The notes below the pieces were generated by a model. That model did no database searches. It worked only from the letters and a program-made list of their open reading frames with translations, and was not told the origin of the DNA. From Micromonospora sp. WMMD1128 (lineage in GTDB: Bacteria > Actinomycetota > Actinomycetes > Mycobacteriales > Micromonosporaceae), in the NCBI RefSeq assembly GCF_027497235.1, contig NZ_CP114902.1:682001-746000 (forward strand): a stretch of DNA of 64,000 bases. The letters are read 5' to 3'. Made by a program: the position numbers and the translations under genes. Below are positions 40,449-47,982 of the stretch, piece after piece; position 1 is the stretch's first letter; every line of letters begins with the position of its first letter.

Positions 40449-41462
40449 ATGAGACGTCGTGGCCTGACCGTCCTGCTCGGTGCGCTGCTCACCGCTCTGC
40501 TCAGCGTCGGCGTGTTGAGCGTGCCCCTGCCGTACGTGGTGCTCGGCCCCGGCCCGACGGTCAACACGCTCGGCAGCGCGGACGGCAAGGAGATCATCCA
40601 GGTCACCGGTCGCGCGACGTCCACCTCCGCCGGGCAGCTCCGGCTCACCACGGTCGGGGTGCAGCCCACCGTCCGGCTCCGGTCGGCGCTGGCCGGTTGG
40701 TTCTCCTCGGACGAGGCGGTGGTGCCGCGGGAGCTGGTCTACCCGCCGGGGGAGTCGCAGGAGGAGGTCGAGCAGCGCAACGCGGAGGACTTCCAGAACT
40801 CGCAGACCAGCGCCGAGACGGCGGCCCTGCGCGAGTTGGGCTATCCGATCCGGGTGCGGGTCAAGACCGTCACCCCGGGTGGGCCGTCGGTGGACGTGTT
40901 CCGGCCCGACGACGTGCTCACCTCGGTCGACGGCACGCCTGTCACCAGCGCGGCCAAGCTCACCGAGCTGATCCGGGCCAAGCCGGCCGGCACCGCCCTG
41001 ACGATCGGTTACACCCGGGGCGGCACCCCGGGCACGGCCACGGTGACCAGCCGGGAGCAGGACGGACGGCCGCGCATCGGCGTCGAGATCGACCAGCAGC
41101 AGCCGCATCCGTTCACGCTGAAGATCGACCTCGGTGACATCGGCGGGCCGAGCGCCGGGCTGATGTTCACCCTCGGCATCATCGACAAGCTCGAACCCGC
41201 GGACCTGACCGGCGGGAAGGTCATCGCCGGCACCGGCACCATCGACGACGAGGGGCAGGTCGGTCCGATCGGCGGCATCGCGCAGAAGCTGGTCGGCGCC
41301 AAGGAGGCCGGAGCGAAGGTCTTCCTGGTGCCCGCGGACAACTGCGCCGAGGCGGTGCGGAACCCGCAACCGGACCTGCCGCTGCTGCGGGTGGCGACGC
41401 TCGACGACGCGCTCACGGCGCTGGAGACGCTCCGCGCCGGAGGACAACCGACGCGCTGCTGA
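40449..41462 (+). CDS. YlbL-type membrane-anchored PDZ and Lon-like (S16) protease
   Basis: The protein has 337 residues. An N-terminal anchor (LTVLLGALLTALLSVGVLSV) leads to an extracellular part. A PDZ domain occupies about residues 130-205 (VFRPDDVLTSVDGTPVTSAA), followed by a Lon proteolytic domain with the catalytic Ser in GDIGGPSAGLMFTLG and Lys in PIGGIAQKLVGAKEAG. It lacks the Lon ATPase. It should cleave membrane or envelope proteins at the cell surface, as reported for YlbL proteins. It is the counterpart of Rv3194c by neighbourhood. Confidence 0.93.
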   Translation: MRRRGLTVLLGALLTALLSVGVLSVPLPYVVLGPGPTVNTLGSADGKEIIQVTGRATSTSAGQLRLTTVGVQPTVRLRSALAGWFSSDEAVVPRELVYPPGESQEEVEQRNAEDFQNSQTSAETAALRELGYPIRVRVKTVTPGGPSVDVFRPDDVLTSVDGTPVTSAAKLTELIRAKPAGTALTIGYTRGGTPGTATVTSREQDGRPRIGVEIDQQQPHPFTLKIDLGDIGGPSAGLMFTLGIIDKLEPADLTGGKVIAGTGTIDDEGQVGPIGGIAQKLVGAKEAGAKVFLVPADNCAEAVRNPQPDLPLLRVATLDDALTALETLRAGGQPTRC

Positions 41463-41581
41463 GCCGGAGCGGTCAACTCCCGCCGGCGATCGTGACGTGA
41501 CCTTGACCCGACGTGTTCAGGAACACCCCGTACTCTGGGTGCCTGGTCGGAGCCGATCACATCAAACGTGCGGAGCCAATA

Positions 41582-44575
41582 GTGGTCATGCGTAGCAGTC
41601 CCCTGCCGAGGATGAGCCGGCGCGGGCGCGTCACCATCGGGGTCCTGATCGGGGTGTTCGTGTTGTTCACCCTGCTCGGGTGGGGAGTCAACGCCTGGAC
41701 CGACTGGCTGTGGTTCGACGAGGTCCGCTACACCCAGGTCTTCACCGGTGTGCTCGCCACCCGGCTGCTGTTGTTCCTGGTGGTCGGCGTCGGCATGGCG
41801 CTCGTCATCGCCGGCAACCTCTGGCTGGCCTACCGGGTGCGTCCCCGGATGCGCCCGCACTCGGCCGAGCAGGCCACCCTGGAGCGCTACCGGATGCTGC
41901 TGAGCCCCCGGCTCGGCACCTGGATCGCGCTGGTCTCCGCCGTCGTCGGGCTCTTCGCCGGCCTGTCCGCGCAGACCCGGTGGAGCCAGTGGCTGCTGTT
42001 CCGCAACGGCGGCGACTTCGGCGTCAAGGACCCCGAGTTCGGCGTCGACGTCGGCTTCTACGTCTTCCAGCTCCCGTTCTGGCGTTACGTGCTCGGCGTC
42101 GGCTTCACCGCGGTGGTGCTGGCCCTGCTCGGGGCGCTCGCCGTGCACTACGTCTTCGGCGGGGTGCGCCTCCAGGGCGTCGGCGACCGGATGACGAACG
42201 CCGCCCGCGCCCACCTGAGTTCGCTTGTCGCCGTCTTCGTGCTGCTCAAGGCCGTCGCCTACGTGCTGGACCGGCGCGCGATGCTGCTGGAGTACAACGA
42301 GGGCACCAAGCTCTACGGCGCCGGCTACGCCGACGTGAACGCGCTGCTCCCGGCGAAGGAGATCCTGGCCTGGATCTCCATCCTGGTGGCGCTCGCGATC
42401 ATCGTCTTCTCCAACGCGGTGATGCGGAACCTGGTCTGGCCCGGCATCTCGCTGGCCCTGCTCGGCGTCTCCGCGGTGGCGATCGGTGGCATCTACCCGT
42501 GGGCCGTGCAGACGTTCGAGGTGAAGCCGAGCGCCCGGGACAAGGAGGCGCGGTACATCGAACGCAGCATCGCCGCGACCAGGTCCGCGTTCAGTCTCGA
42601 AGGCACGAAGACCACCGGGTACGCGGCGAGCAACCTCGTGCCACCGGCCAGCCTGGCCACCGACACCTCGGTGGTGCCGAACGTCCGGCTGCTGGACCCG
42701 CAGCTCGTCTCCGAGACGTACACCCAGTTGCAGCAGGTCCGTGGCTTCTACGACTTCGGCTCGAAGCTGGACATCGACAGGTACTCGGTCAAGGAGAAGA
42801 CCTCCGACTACGTGGTCGGCGTCCGTGAGATCAACTACGGCGAGCTGACCGACCAGCAGAGCAACTGGATCAACCGGCACACCGTCTACACCCACGGGTA
42901 CGGCCTGGTCGCCGCGCCGGCGAACCAGGTGGTCTGCGGCGGCCAGCCGTTCTTCGTCTCCGGCTTCCTCGGCGAGAAGGCGCAGGAGGCGTGCTCCGCG
43001 CCGAGCGAGGAGATCCCGGCCCAGCAGCCGCGCATCTACTACGGCGAGCGGATGGAAGCCGACGACTACGCGATCGTCGGGCAGGACGGCGACCGCAACG
43101 TCGAGTTCGACCGCCCCACCCAGACCGGCGGCGAGCAGTACTACACCTACTCCGGCGAGGGCGGCGTCAAGATCGGCTCGTTCCCCCGGCGACTGCTCTA
43201 CTCGATCAAGGAGCAGGAGCCCAACTTCCTGCTCTCCGAGGCGGTCAACGAGAACTCGAAGCTGCTCTACGTGCGTAACCCGCGCGACCGGGTGGAAAAG
43301 GTCGCGCCGTTCCTCACCCTCGACGGCGACCCGTACCCGGCCGTGGTGAACGGTCGCGTCCTGTGGATCATCGACGGCTACACCACGGCGGCCACCTACC
43401 CGTACGCCGACCGGGTCAACCTCCAGGCGGAGACCGCCGACGAGCTGACCGGCCGGGGCACGTTCCAGCTCGCCCGGGAGAACGTCAACTACATCCGCAA
43501 CTCGGTGAAGGCCACCGTCGACGCGTACGACGGCACGGTCAAGCTCTACTCGTACGACGACACCGACCCGGTGCTGAAGGCGTGGAACAAGGCGTTCGGC
43601 GGGGACCTCGTGCTGCCCAAGGGCGACATCCCGGCGGAGCTGGCCGCGCACTTCCGCTACCCGGCCGACCTGTTCAAAGTGCAGCGCAACCTGCTCACCA
43701 AGTTCCACGTCACCGATCCCGGCGACTTCTACTCCGGTCAGGACTTCTGGCAGGTGCCGAACGTGCCGGACGCGCCGGACAGTGGGCAGCGGCAGCCGCC
43801 CTACTACCTGTTCACCCAGTTCCCCGGGCAGGAGGGGCCACGTTTCCAGCTGACCTCCGCGGTCACCCCGAACGGGCGGCAGAACCTCGCCGCGCTGGTC
43901 TCCGGCTCGTACGTGGACGGGCAGCCGCGCCTGGAGGTGCTGGAGTTGCCGGACCAGACCCGGATCTCCGGGCCGACCCAGGTGCACCAGCAGATGACGA
44001 ACAACGGCGACATCCGGCAGCAGCTCAACCTGCTCTCCTCCAACCAGGCCCAGGTGCAGTACGGCAACCTGCTGTCGCTGCCGTTCGCCGACGGCATGCT
44101 CTACGTCGAGCCGGTCTATGTGAAGAGCAGCAGCCAGGACGCGTACCCGCTGTTGCAGAAGGTGCTGCTCTCCTACGGTGACGGCGGCTCGTACGTGGTG
44201 CTCGCCAACAACCTCGGCGACGGCATCAAACAGTTGGTCGAGCAGGGCAAGCAGGCCGGATCGGGCAACCCGCCGCCGAGCAACGACGACGACAACAACC
44301 CGCCACCGTCCGGCGGCGACAACAACACCCCGCCGCCGCTCACCGGCGAGCTGGCCGACGCGGCCGGCAAGGTGCAGAGCGCCATCGCCGAGGTCAAGGC
44401 CGCGCAGGCGTCCGGCGACTTCGAGCGGTACGGGCGGGCGTTGAAGGCACTGGACGAGGCGATGACGGCGTTCCAGCAGGCCCAGGCGGCGGCGAAGGGA
44501 TCCGCCGCGCCCGCGGGCAGCGCCTCGCCGTCAGCGCCGGCGTCACCCGCGCCGTCGGTGTCACCGAGCGGCTGA
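41582..44575 (+). CDS. UPF0182 family large membrane protein (Rv3193c-like)
   Basis: The protein has 997 residues from a GTG at 41582 (GGAG 6 nt upstream); an in-frame ATG is at 41588. Seven or so N-terminal membrane segments (for example VTIGVLIGVFVLFTLLGWGV, then LLLFLVVGVGMALVIAG) are followed by a roughly 600-residue extracellular domain with the family phrases DWLWFDEVRYTQVF, PDLFKVQRNLLTKFHVTDPG and NGDIRQQLNLLSSNQAQVQ. The C-terminus is a Pro/Asn/Asp-rich linker and an Ala-rich tail. The function is unknown but the gene is conserved next to YlbL in actinobacteria. Confidence 0.95.
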   Translation: MVMRSSPLPRMSRRGRVTIGVLIGVFVLFTLLGWGVNAWTDWLWFDEVRYTQVFTGVLATRLLLFLVVGVGMALVIAGNLWLAYRVRPRMRPHSAEQATLERYRMLLSPRLGTWIALVSAVVGLFAGLSAQTRWSQWLLFRNGGDFGVKDPEFGVDVGFYVFQLPFWRYVLGVGFTAVVLALLGALAVHYVFGGVRLQGVGDRMTNAARAHLSSLVAVFVLLKAVAYVLDRRAMLLEYNEGTKLYGAGYADVNALLPAKEILAWISILVALAIIVFSNAVMRNLVWPGISLALLGVSAVAIGGIYPWAVQTFEVKPSARDKEARYIERSIAATRSAFSLEGTKTTGYAASNLVPPASLATDTSVVPNVRLLDPQLVSETYTQLQQVRGFYDFGSKLDIDRYSVKEKTSDYVVGVREINYGELTDQQSNWINRHTVYTHGYGLVAAPANQVVCGGQPFFVSGFLGEKAQEACSAPSEEIPAQQPRIYYGERMEADDYAIVGQDGDRNVEFDRPTQTGGEQYYTYSGEGGVKIGSFPRRLLYSIKEQEPNFLLSEAVNENSKLLYVRNPRDRVEKVAPFLTLDGDPYPAVVNGRVLWIIDGYTTAATYPYADRVNLQAETADELTGRGTFQLARENVNYIRNSVKATVDAYDGTVKLYSYDDTDPVLKAWNKAFGGDLVLPKGDIPAELAAHFRYPADLFKVQRNLLTKFHVTDPGDFYSGQDFWQVPNVPDAPDSGQRQPPYYLFTQFPGQEGPRFQLTSAVTPNGRQNLAALVSGSYVDGQPRLEVLELPDQTRISGPTQVHQQMTNNGDIRQQLNLLSSNQAQVQYGNLLSLPFADGMLYVEPVYVKSSSQDAYPLLQKVLLSYGDGGSYVVLANNLGDGIKQLVEQGKQAGSGNPPPSNDDDNNPPPSGGDNNTPPPLTGELADAAGKVQSAIAEVKAAQASGDFERYGRALKALDEAMTAFQQAQAAAKGSAAPAGSASPSAPASPAPSVSPSG

Positions 44576-44635
44576 CACCGGCCGACACCCCGTTTTGCGC
44601 CTCGCCGGGCCGGTGCGCTACGGTTAACGAGCCGA

Positions 44636-44709
44636 CGCGGGGTGGAGCAGCTCGGTAGCTCGCTGGGCTCATAACCCAGAGGTCGCAGGTTCAAATCCTG
44701 TCCCCGCTA
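44636..44709 (+). tRNA. initiator tRNA-fMet (CAT), copy 1
   Basis: The 74-nt cloverleaf starts CGCGGGGTGGAGCAG, with anticodon loop CTCATAA closed by three consecutive G-C pairs (GGG/CCC) and a mismatched first pair (C1 opposite T72), both initiator identity marks. The T-loop is GTTCAAATC. CCA is not encoded. A TACGGT -10 lies 11 nt upstream and a UUCG-loop terminator follows. Confidence 0.97.
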
Positions 44710-44717
44710 CTCGTGAC

Positions 44718-44749
44718 GAAGGGCCCCGGAGTTCGCTCCGGGGCCCTTC
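44718..44749 (+). terminator. terminator of tRNA-fMet copy 1, TTCG tetraloop
   Basis: GAAGGGCCCCGGAG and CTCCGGGGCCCTTC form a 14-bp stem closed by the very stable TTCG loop. Confidence 0.85.
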
Positions 44750-44872
44750 GCTGTTTCCTCTGGTCCGGGCCTTGGCCCGGCTCCCGGCTCCCGGCTCCGG
44801 TCTCCCGGCTCCCGCCCTCGGCTCCGGGCTCCGGGCTCCCGGCCTCGGCCCTTTCTCGGCCTTGGCCCCTCG

Positions 44873-44931
44873 CCAGCTCGGGGAAGTGGTGTGGTCCGAG
44901 GCATGCGGACCGCACCACTTCGGCGAAATGG
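44873..44931. repeat. 59-bp palindromic repeat, family C, copy 2
   Basis: CCAGCTCGGGGAAGTGG and CCACTTCGGCGAAATGG are the ends. The inversion extends inward (GTGTGGTCCG with CGGACCGCAC), making this the best-preserved hairpin of the family. Confidence 0.75.
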
Positions 44932-45022
44932 TGATGAGCGAGGGAGTGTGCCGTCGCGCCGTGGGTAGGTGCGGTTCCGGCGCACGTGCGCTCGCGGGAC
45001 CCGGGGAAACTGCTGCCCGGCG

Positions 45023-45081
45023 CCAGTTCGGGGAAACGGCGGTATCCGGGGTGTGCTGACCTCGCCGTTTCGGCGGAGTGG
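45023..45081. repeat. 59-bp palindromic repeat, family C, copy 3
   Basis: CCAGTTCGGGGAAACGG and CCGTTTCGGCGGAGTGG are the ends. A left half only (CCAGGTCGGCGAGGTGG, 45094-45110) follows 12 bp later. Confidence 0.7.
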
Positions 45082-45183
45082 CGGCAGGGCGTGCCAGGTC
45101 GGCGAGGTGGCGTTGTCGGGGCCGGCGGGATCGGGGACCCGGCTGATCTCCACCATCGGGATGGAGTAGGCTGTACCTACCGA

Positions 45184-45257
45184 CGCGGGGTGGAGCAGCT
45201 CGGTAGCTCGCTGGGCTCATAACCCAGAGGTCGCAGGTTCAAATCCTGTCCCCGCTA
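45184..45257 (+). tRNA. initiator tRNA-fMet (CAT), copy 2
   Basis: Identical in all 74 nt to the copy at 44636, including the GGG/CCC anticodon stem. It has its own promoter (TAGGCT) and a different terminator loop, so it is an independent transcription unit. Confidence 0.97.
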
Positions 45258-45267
45258 CGTGATCGCG

Positions 45268-45295
45268 AAGGCCCCGGAGGAAACTCCGGGGCCTT
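45268..45295 (+). terminator. terminator of tRNA-fMet copy 2, GAAA tetraloop
   Basis: AAGGCCCCGGAG and CTCCGGGGCCTT form a 12-bp stem closed by a GAAA (GNRA) loop and followed by TTTC. Confidence 0.85.
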
Positions 45296-45363
45296 TCGTC
45301 ATGTCTCGATCCTTCCGCCCGATCCGGCGTGCCGTGGTTGCGTGCCTCGGCGAGGATGGGGGC

Positions 45364-45612
45364 ATGGCTGGATGGAACAGATGGTGGGGCCGCCTGGGCG
45401 CGGTCATCGGGACGGTCGTGCTCTCGGTCTTCGTGCCGGTTGCGGCCTGGGCGTCGACGGGGACCGGCGAGGTCGTGGTGGAGGCCGCGCGCCGGCGCTC
45501 CCGTGGCGGCTTCGGGTTCCTCGGGCTGCTCTGCTGCCTGGTGGTGGTCGGCGGGATCGTGCTGCTGGTGCTGCTTCTCACCCGAGGCCGGCGCAACCGC
45601 CCGCCGCGCTGA
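45364..45612 (+). CDS. small membrane protein, 82 residues
   Basis: It begins MAGWNRWWGRLGAVIGTVVL and continues into a hydrophobic stretch that could be a signal anchor. A short linker with a basic RRRSRGG follows, then a second hydrophobic helix (GLLCCLVVVGGIVLLVLLLT) and a basic tail (RGRRNRPPR). A GGATGGGGG lies just upstream of the ATG. No family is recognised. Confidence 0.6.
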   Translation: MAGWNRWWGRLGAVIGTVVLSVFVPVAAWASTGTGEVVVEAARRRSRGGFGFLGLLCCLVVVGGIVLLVLLLTRGRRNRPPR

Positions 45613-45659
45613 CGTGCCGAGCCGAGCCGCGCTGCCGCGCCGCGCGGCGCTTGAGCGGT

Positions 45660-45714
45660 GTTAAGCGGGGCCCCCGCCTCTACCAAAAGCGTTAAGCGGG
45701 GGCCCCTCCTTAAC
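45660..45714. repeat. 55-bp palindromic repeat, family D (also terminator-like)
   Basis: The left arm GTTAAGCGGGGCCCCCGC and right arm GCGGGGGCCCCTCCTTAAC are inverted; GTTAAGCGGGG also recurs directly at 45691. I recall GTTAAG...GGGGCCCC...CTTAAC repeats as very common in Micromonosporaceae genomes. Here it separates the small membrane protein from purC and could terminate transcription. Confidence 0.65.
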
Positions 45715-45764
45715 CGCCGGCCAGGGCGGCGGGGGGCCGAGCCCGACATGGTGTAATTGGCGCC

Positions 45765-46598
45765 GTGGAACTTCTGCACTCGGGCAAGGTCCGGGACGTC
45801 TACACCGACGGCGCGGACCTGATTCTGGTCGCCTCCGACCGCGTCTCCATCTATGACGTGGTGCTGCCGACCCCGATCCCGGACAAGGGCCGCCTGCTCA
45901 CCGCGCTCTCGCTGTGGTGGTTCGAGCAGTTGTCGGACCTGGTGCCGAACCACGTCCTCTCGGCCACCGACGTGCCGGCGGAGTTCGCCGGTCGGGCGGT
46001 CCGGTGCCGGCGGCTGGAGATGGTGCCGGTCGAATGCGTGGCCCGGGGCTACCTGACCGGCAGCGGCCTCGCCGAATACGAACGCAGCGGCTCGGTCTGC
46101 GGCGTGCCGCTGCCCCGTGGGCTGGTGGAGGCGTCCATCCTGCCCGAGCCGATCTTCACGCCGACGACGAAGGCGCCGATGGGTGAGCACGACGAGTCGA
46201 TCACCTACGACCAGGTGGTCGACAAGGTCGGGCCGGAGACCGCGGAGCGACTGCGGCAGATCACCATCGACGTCTACCGGCGGGGTGCGGAGATCGCCGC
46301 CGACCGGGGGCTCCTGATCGCCGACACCAAGCTGGAGCTGGGCTGGGCGACGGACGGCACGCTTGTCCTCGCCGACGAGCTGCTCACCTCCGACTCGTCC
46401 CGGTTCTGGCCGGCCGAGTCCTACCAGCCCGGCCGGACCCAGTTCTCCTTCGACAAGCAGTACGTGCGGGACTGGGCCGTGGAGAGCGGCTGGGACAAGC
46501 GCCCGCCCGCGCCGGAGGTGCCCGCAGCCGTGGTCGAGGCGACCCGCGCCCGTTACGTCGAGGTGTACGAGAAGCTCACCGGCAACCGCTGGGACTGA
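45765..46598 (+). CDS. purC: phosphoribosylaminoimidazole-succinocarboxamide synthase
   Basis: This 277-residue enzyme ligates aspartate to CAIR with ATP in purine synthesis. It starts with a GTG (VELLHSGKVRDVYTDG, the ATP-binding SGKVRD motif) and contains VASDRVSIYDVVLPTPIPDK, VECVARGYLTGSG, PTTKAPMGEHDESI and LADELLTSDSSRFWPAESY. A TGTAAT 7 nt upstream may be a leaderless-type -10. The rest of the purine pathway is not in the window. Confidence 0.97.
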   Translation: MELLHSGKVRDVYTDGADLILVASDRVSIYDVVLPTPIPDKGRLLTALSLWWFEQLSDLVPNHVLSATDVPAEFAGRAVRCRRLEMVPVECVARGYLTGSGLAEYERSGSVCGVPLPRGLVEASILPEPIFTPTTKAPMGEHDESITYDQVVDKVGPETAERLRQITIDVYRRGAEIAADRGLLIADTKLELGWATDGTLVLADELLTSDSSRFWPAESYQPGRTQFSFDKQYVRDWAVESGWDKRPPAPEVPAAVVEATRARYVEVYEKLTGNRWD

Positions 46599-46982
46599 CC
46601 GCGTCACCGCCATCTGCCCGTACCTGCTGGACCCGCCCGGGGTAACCCGTCGAGCGAGACCGCGCTGCGGCGGGTGGTCGGCGACCGGGACGTGCAACGG
46701 GCCCAGTGGGAGCGGCTGGTCGAGCTGGCCGCGTTGCCGCACATCCGGCTCTACGTGGTGCCCGACGGGGTGGGCGCGCATCCGGGTCTGACCGGCGGCT
46801 TCGTGCTGGCCATGCTGCCGGACGGCGACGAGGTGGCCTATGTGGACGGCGTCTTCGGTCACGTCGTCGACCGGCCGGACGCCGTGGCTACGATGAGGAT
46901 GATGTGGGACACGCTGCTCAGCGAGGCACTGCCCGCCGGCGTGTCCGTCGAGCTGATCGGAAAGCTGGTGAGCGAGCTGTGA
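46599..46982 (+). pseudogene. 5'-truncated XRE/DUF5753 regulator remnant
   Basis: After the purC stop the frame is open but has no normal start. It encodes only the C-terminal part of a DUF5753 domain (SSETALRRVVGDRDVQRAQW, then ALPHIRLYVVPDGVGAHPG and VAYVDGVFGHVVDRPD, ending LVSEL). The helix-turn-helix and the first half of DUF5753 are missing compared with the intact copy at 28080-29051. A GTG at 46674 could allow translation of about 100 residues, coupled to the downstream DUF397 gene by GTGA. Confidence 0.75.
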
Positions 46983-47170
46983 ACACTGCCCCCACCCCCC
47001 GGTGGCGCGTGTCGAGCCGGTCTGGCAACGGCGGCAACACCTGCGTCGAGGTCGCCGACAACCTGCCCGGCCGGGTGCTGGTGCGCGACTCCAAGGATCG
47101 CGCCGGCGGCACCCTCGGGTTCGCCCCGGCCGCCTGGCGGGCCTTCGTCGCGCATGTCAAGGTCGGCTGA
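46979..47170 (+). CDS. DUF397 family protein
   Basis: This 63-residue protein shows the DUF397 core: RWRVSSRSGNGGNTCVEVAD, then VLVRDSKDRAGGTLGFAPAA and W-x-x-F near the end. Its GTG overlaps the stop of the truncated regulator as GTGA. The DUF397 partner is therefore intact while its regulator has lost the DNA-binding half. It may respond to the intact regulator elsewhere or be decaying. Confidence 0.85.
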   Translation: MNTAPTPRWRVSSRSGNGGNTCVEVADNLPGRVLVRDSKDRAGGTLGFAPAAWRAFVAHVKVG

Positions 47171-47175
47171 AGGGC

Positions 47176-47210
47176 CTACGCCCAGCCCGCCCGGGGGCGG
47201 CCGGGCGTAG
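47176..47210. terminator. weak convergent terminator
   Basis: CTACGCCC and GGGCGTAG flank a GC-rich loop between the DUF397 and VOC genes. Confidence 0.45.
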
Positions 47211-47222
47211 TGCCTCCGGCGG

Positions 47223-47954
47223 TCAGCCCGGGGTGAGCAGGCAGAACTCGTTGCCCTCCGGGTCGGTGAAGACCTTCCAGTGGATGTCGCTGCGACCCAG
47301 ATCGACGGCGGTGGCGCCGAGCGCCCGCAGCCGACTCGCCTCGGCCTCCATGTCGTCATCCGGGTAGGGGCGGACGTCGAGATGGACGCGGTTCCAGCCG
47401 GTCTTCGGGTCGGGCGAGCGGAGGAACAGCAGATAAGGGCCGACGTCCTTGGCGGAACGCAGCACCGCCTTGTCGTCGGTCACCTCGTGCAGGGTCCAGT
47501 CCGTGGCCTCGCTCCAGAAGCGGGCCATGAGTCGCGGGTCCGCGCAGTCGACCACCACCGAGGCGATCGGCCCGGTCTCGTCGTAGTGGGAGTCGAGCAC
47601 GCAGAACTCGTTGCCGTCCGGGTCGGCCATCACCGTCCACGGGACGTCGCCCTGGCCGATGTCGACGGTGGTCGCGCCGAGCTGCGTCAACCGCGCGACG
47701 ATTTCCGCCTGATGGGCGGCCGAGGTGGCGGCGAGGTCGACGTGCACGCGGTTCTTCACCGTCTTGGGTTCCGGGGAGACGACGAGGTCGATGCAGACGG
47801 CCGTCGGGTCGGGATAGACGATGCCCGGGGGCTCGAGGTTCGTCACGCCCGGACCCTCGCTGGAGATCTCCCAGCCGAGCGCCTCCGCCCAGAAACCGCC
47901 GAGCGCGGCGTCGTTCCGAGCCTTCATGTTGATCTGCACAAGCCGCGTCGCCAT
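47223..47954 (-). CDS. two-domain VOC (glyoxalase/bleomycin-resistance-like) protein
   Basis: This 243-residue protein holds two tandem VOC modules. Each has the closing motif PDGNEFCVL or PEGNEFCLL and an internal RVHVDL/RVHLDV strand with a metal-ligand His. Such proteins bind small ligands or metals; the substrate is unknown. The transcript is probably leaderless: TAGCAT (47961-47966, minus strand) ends 6 nt before the ATG. Confidence 0.88.
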   Translation of the reverse strand: MATRLVQINMKARNDAALGGFWAEALGWEISSEGPGVTNLEPPGIVYPDPTAVCIDLVVSPEPKTVKNRVHVDLAATSAAHQAEIVARLTQLGATTVDIGQGDVPWTVMADPDGNEFCVLDSHYDETGPIASVVVDCADPRLMARFWSEATDWTLHEVTDDKAVLRSAKDVGPYLLFLRSPDPKTGWNRVHLDVRPYPDDDMEAEASRLRALGATAVDLGRSDIHWKVFTDPEGNEFCLLTPG

Positions 47955-47982
47955 GCCGCGATGCTAGGCGATCGCCGGCCGG

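Larger units (their letters stand above)
44750..45183. other. spacer between the tRNA genes, repeats only
   Basis: This 434-bp stretch has no credible gene. It holds a CGGCTCC-rich microsatellite-like run (about 44772-44870), two complete family C palindromic repeats (44873-44931, 45023-45081), a half copy (45094-45110) and the promoter of the second tRNA (TAGGCT, 11 nt upstream of the tRNA). Confidence 0.6.

Noticed and set aside
44636..45257. Integrated element bounded by the duplicated tRNA-fMet genes
   Set aside because: Only 474 bp lie between them, without integrase or mobile genes; the duplication is whole-gene, not an attachment-site core.
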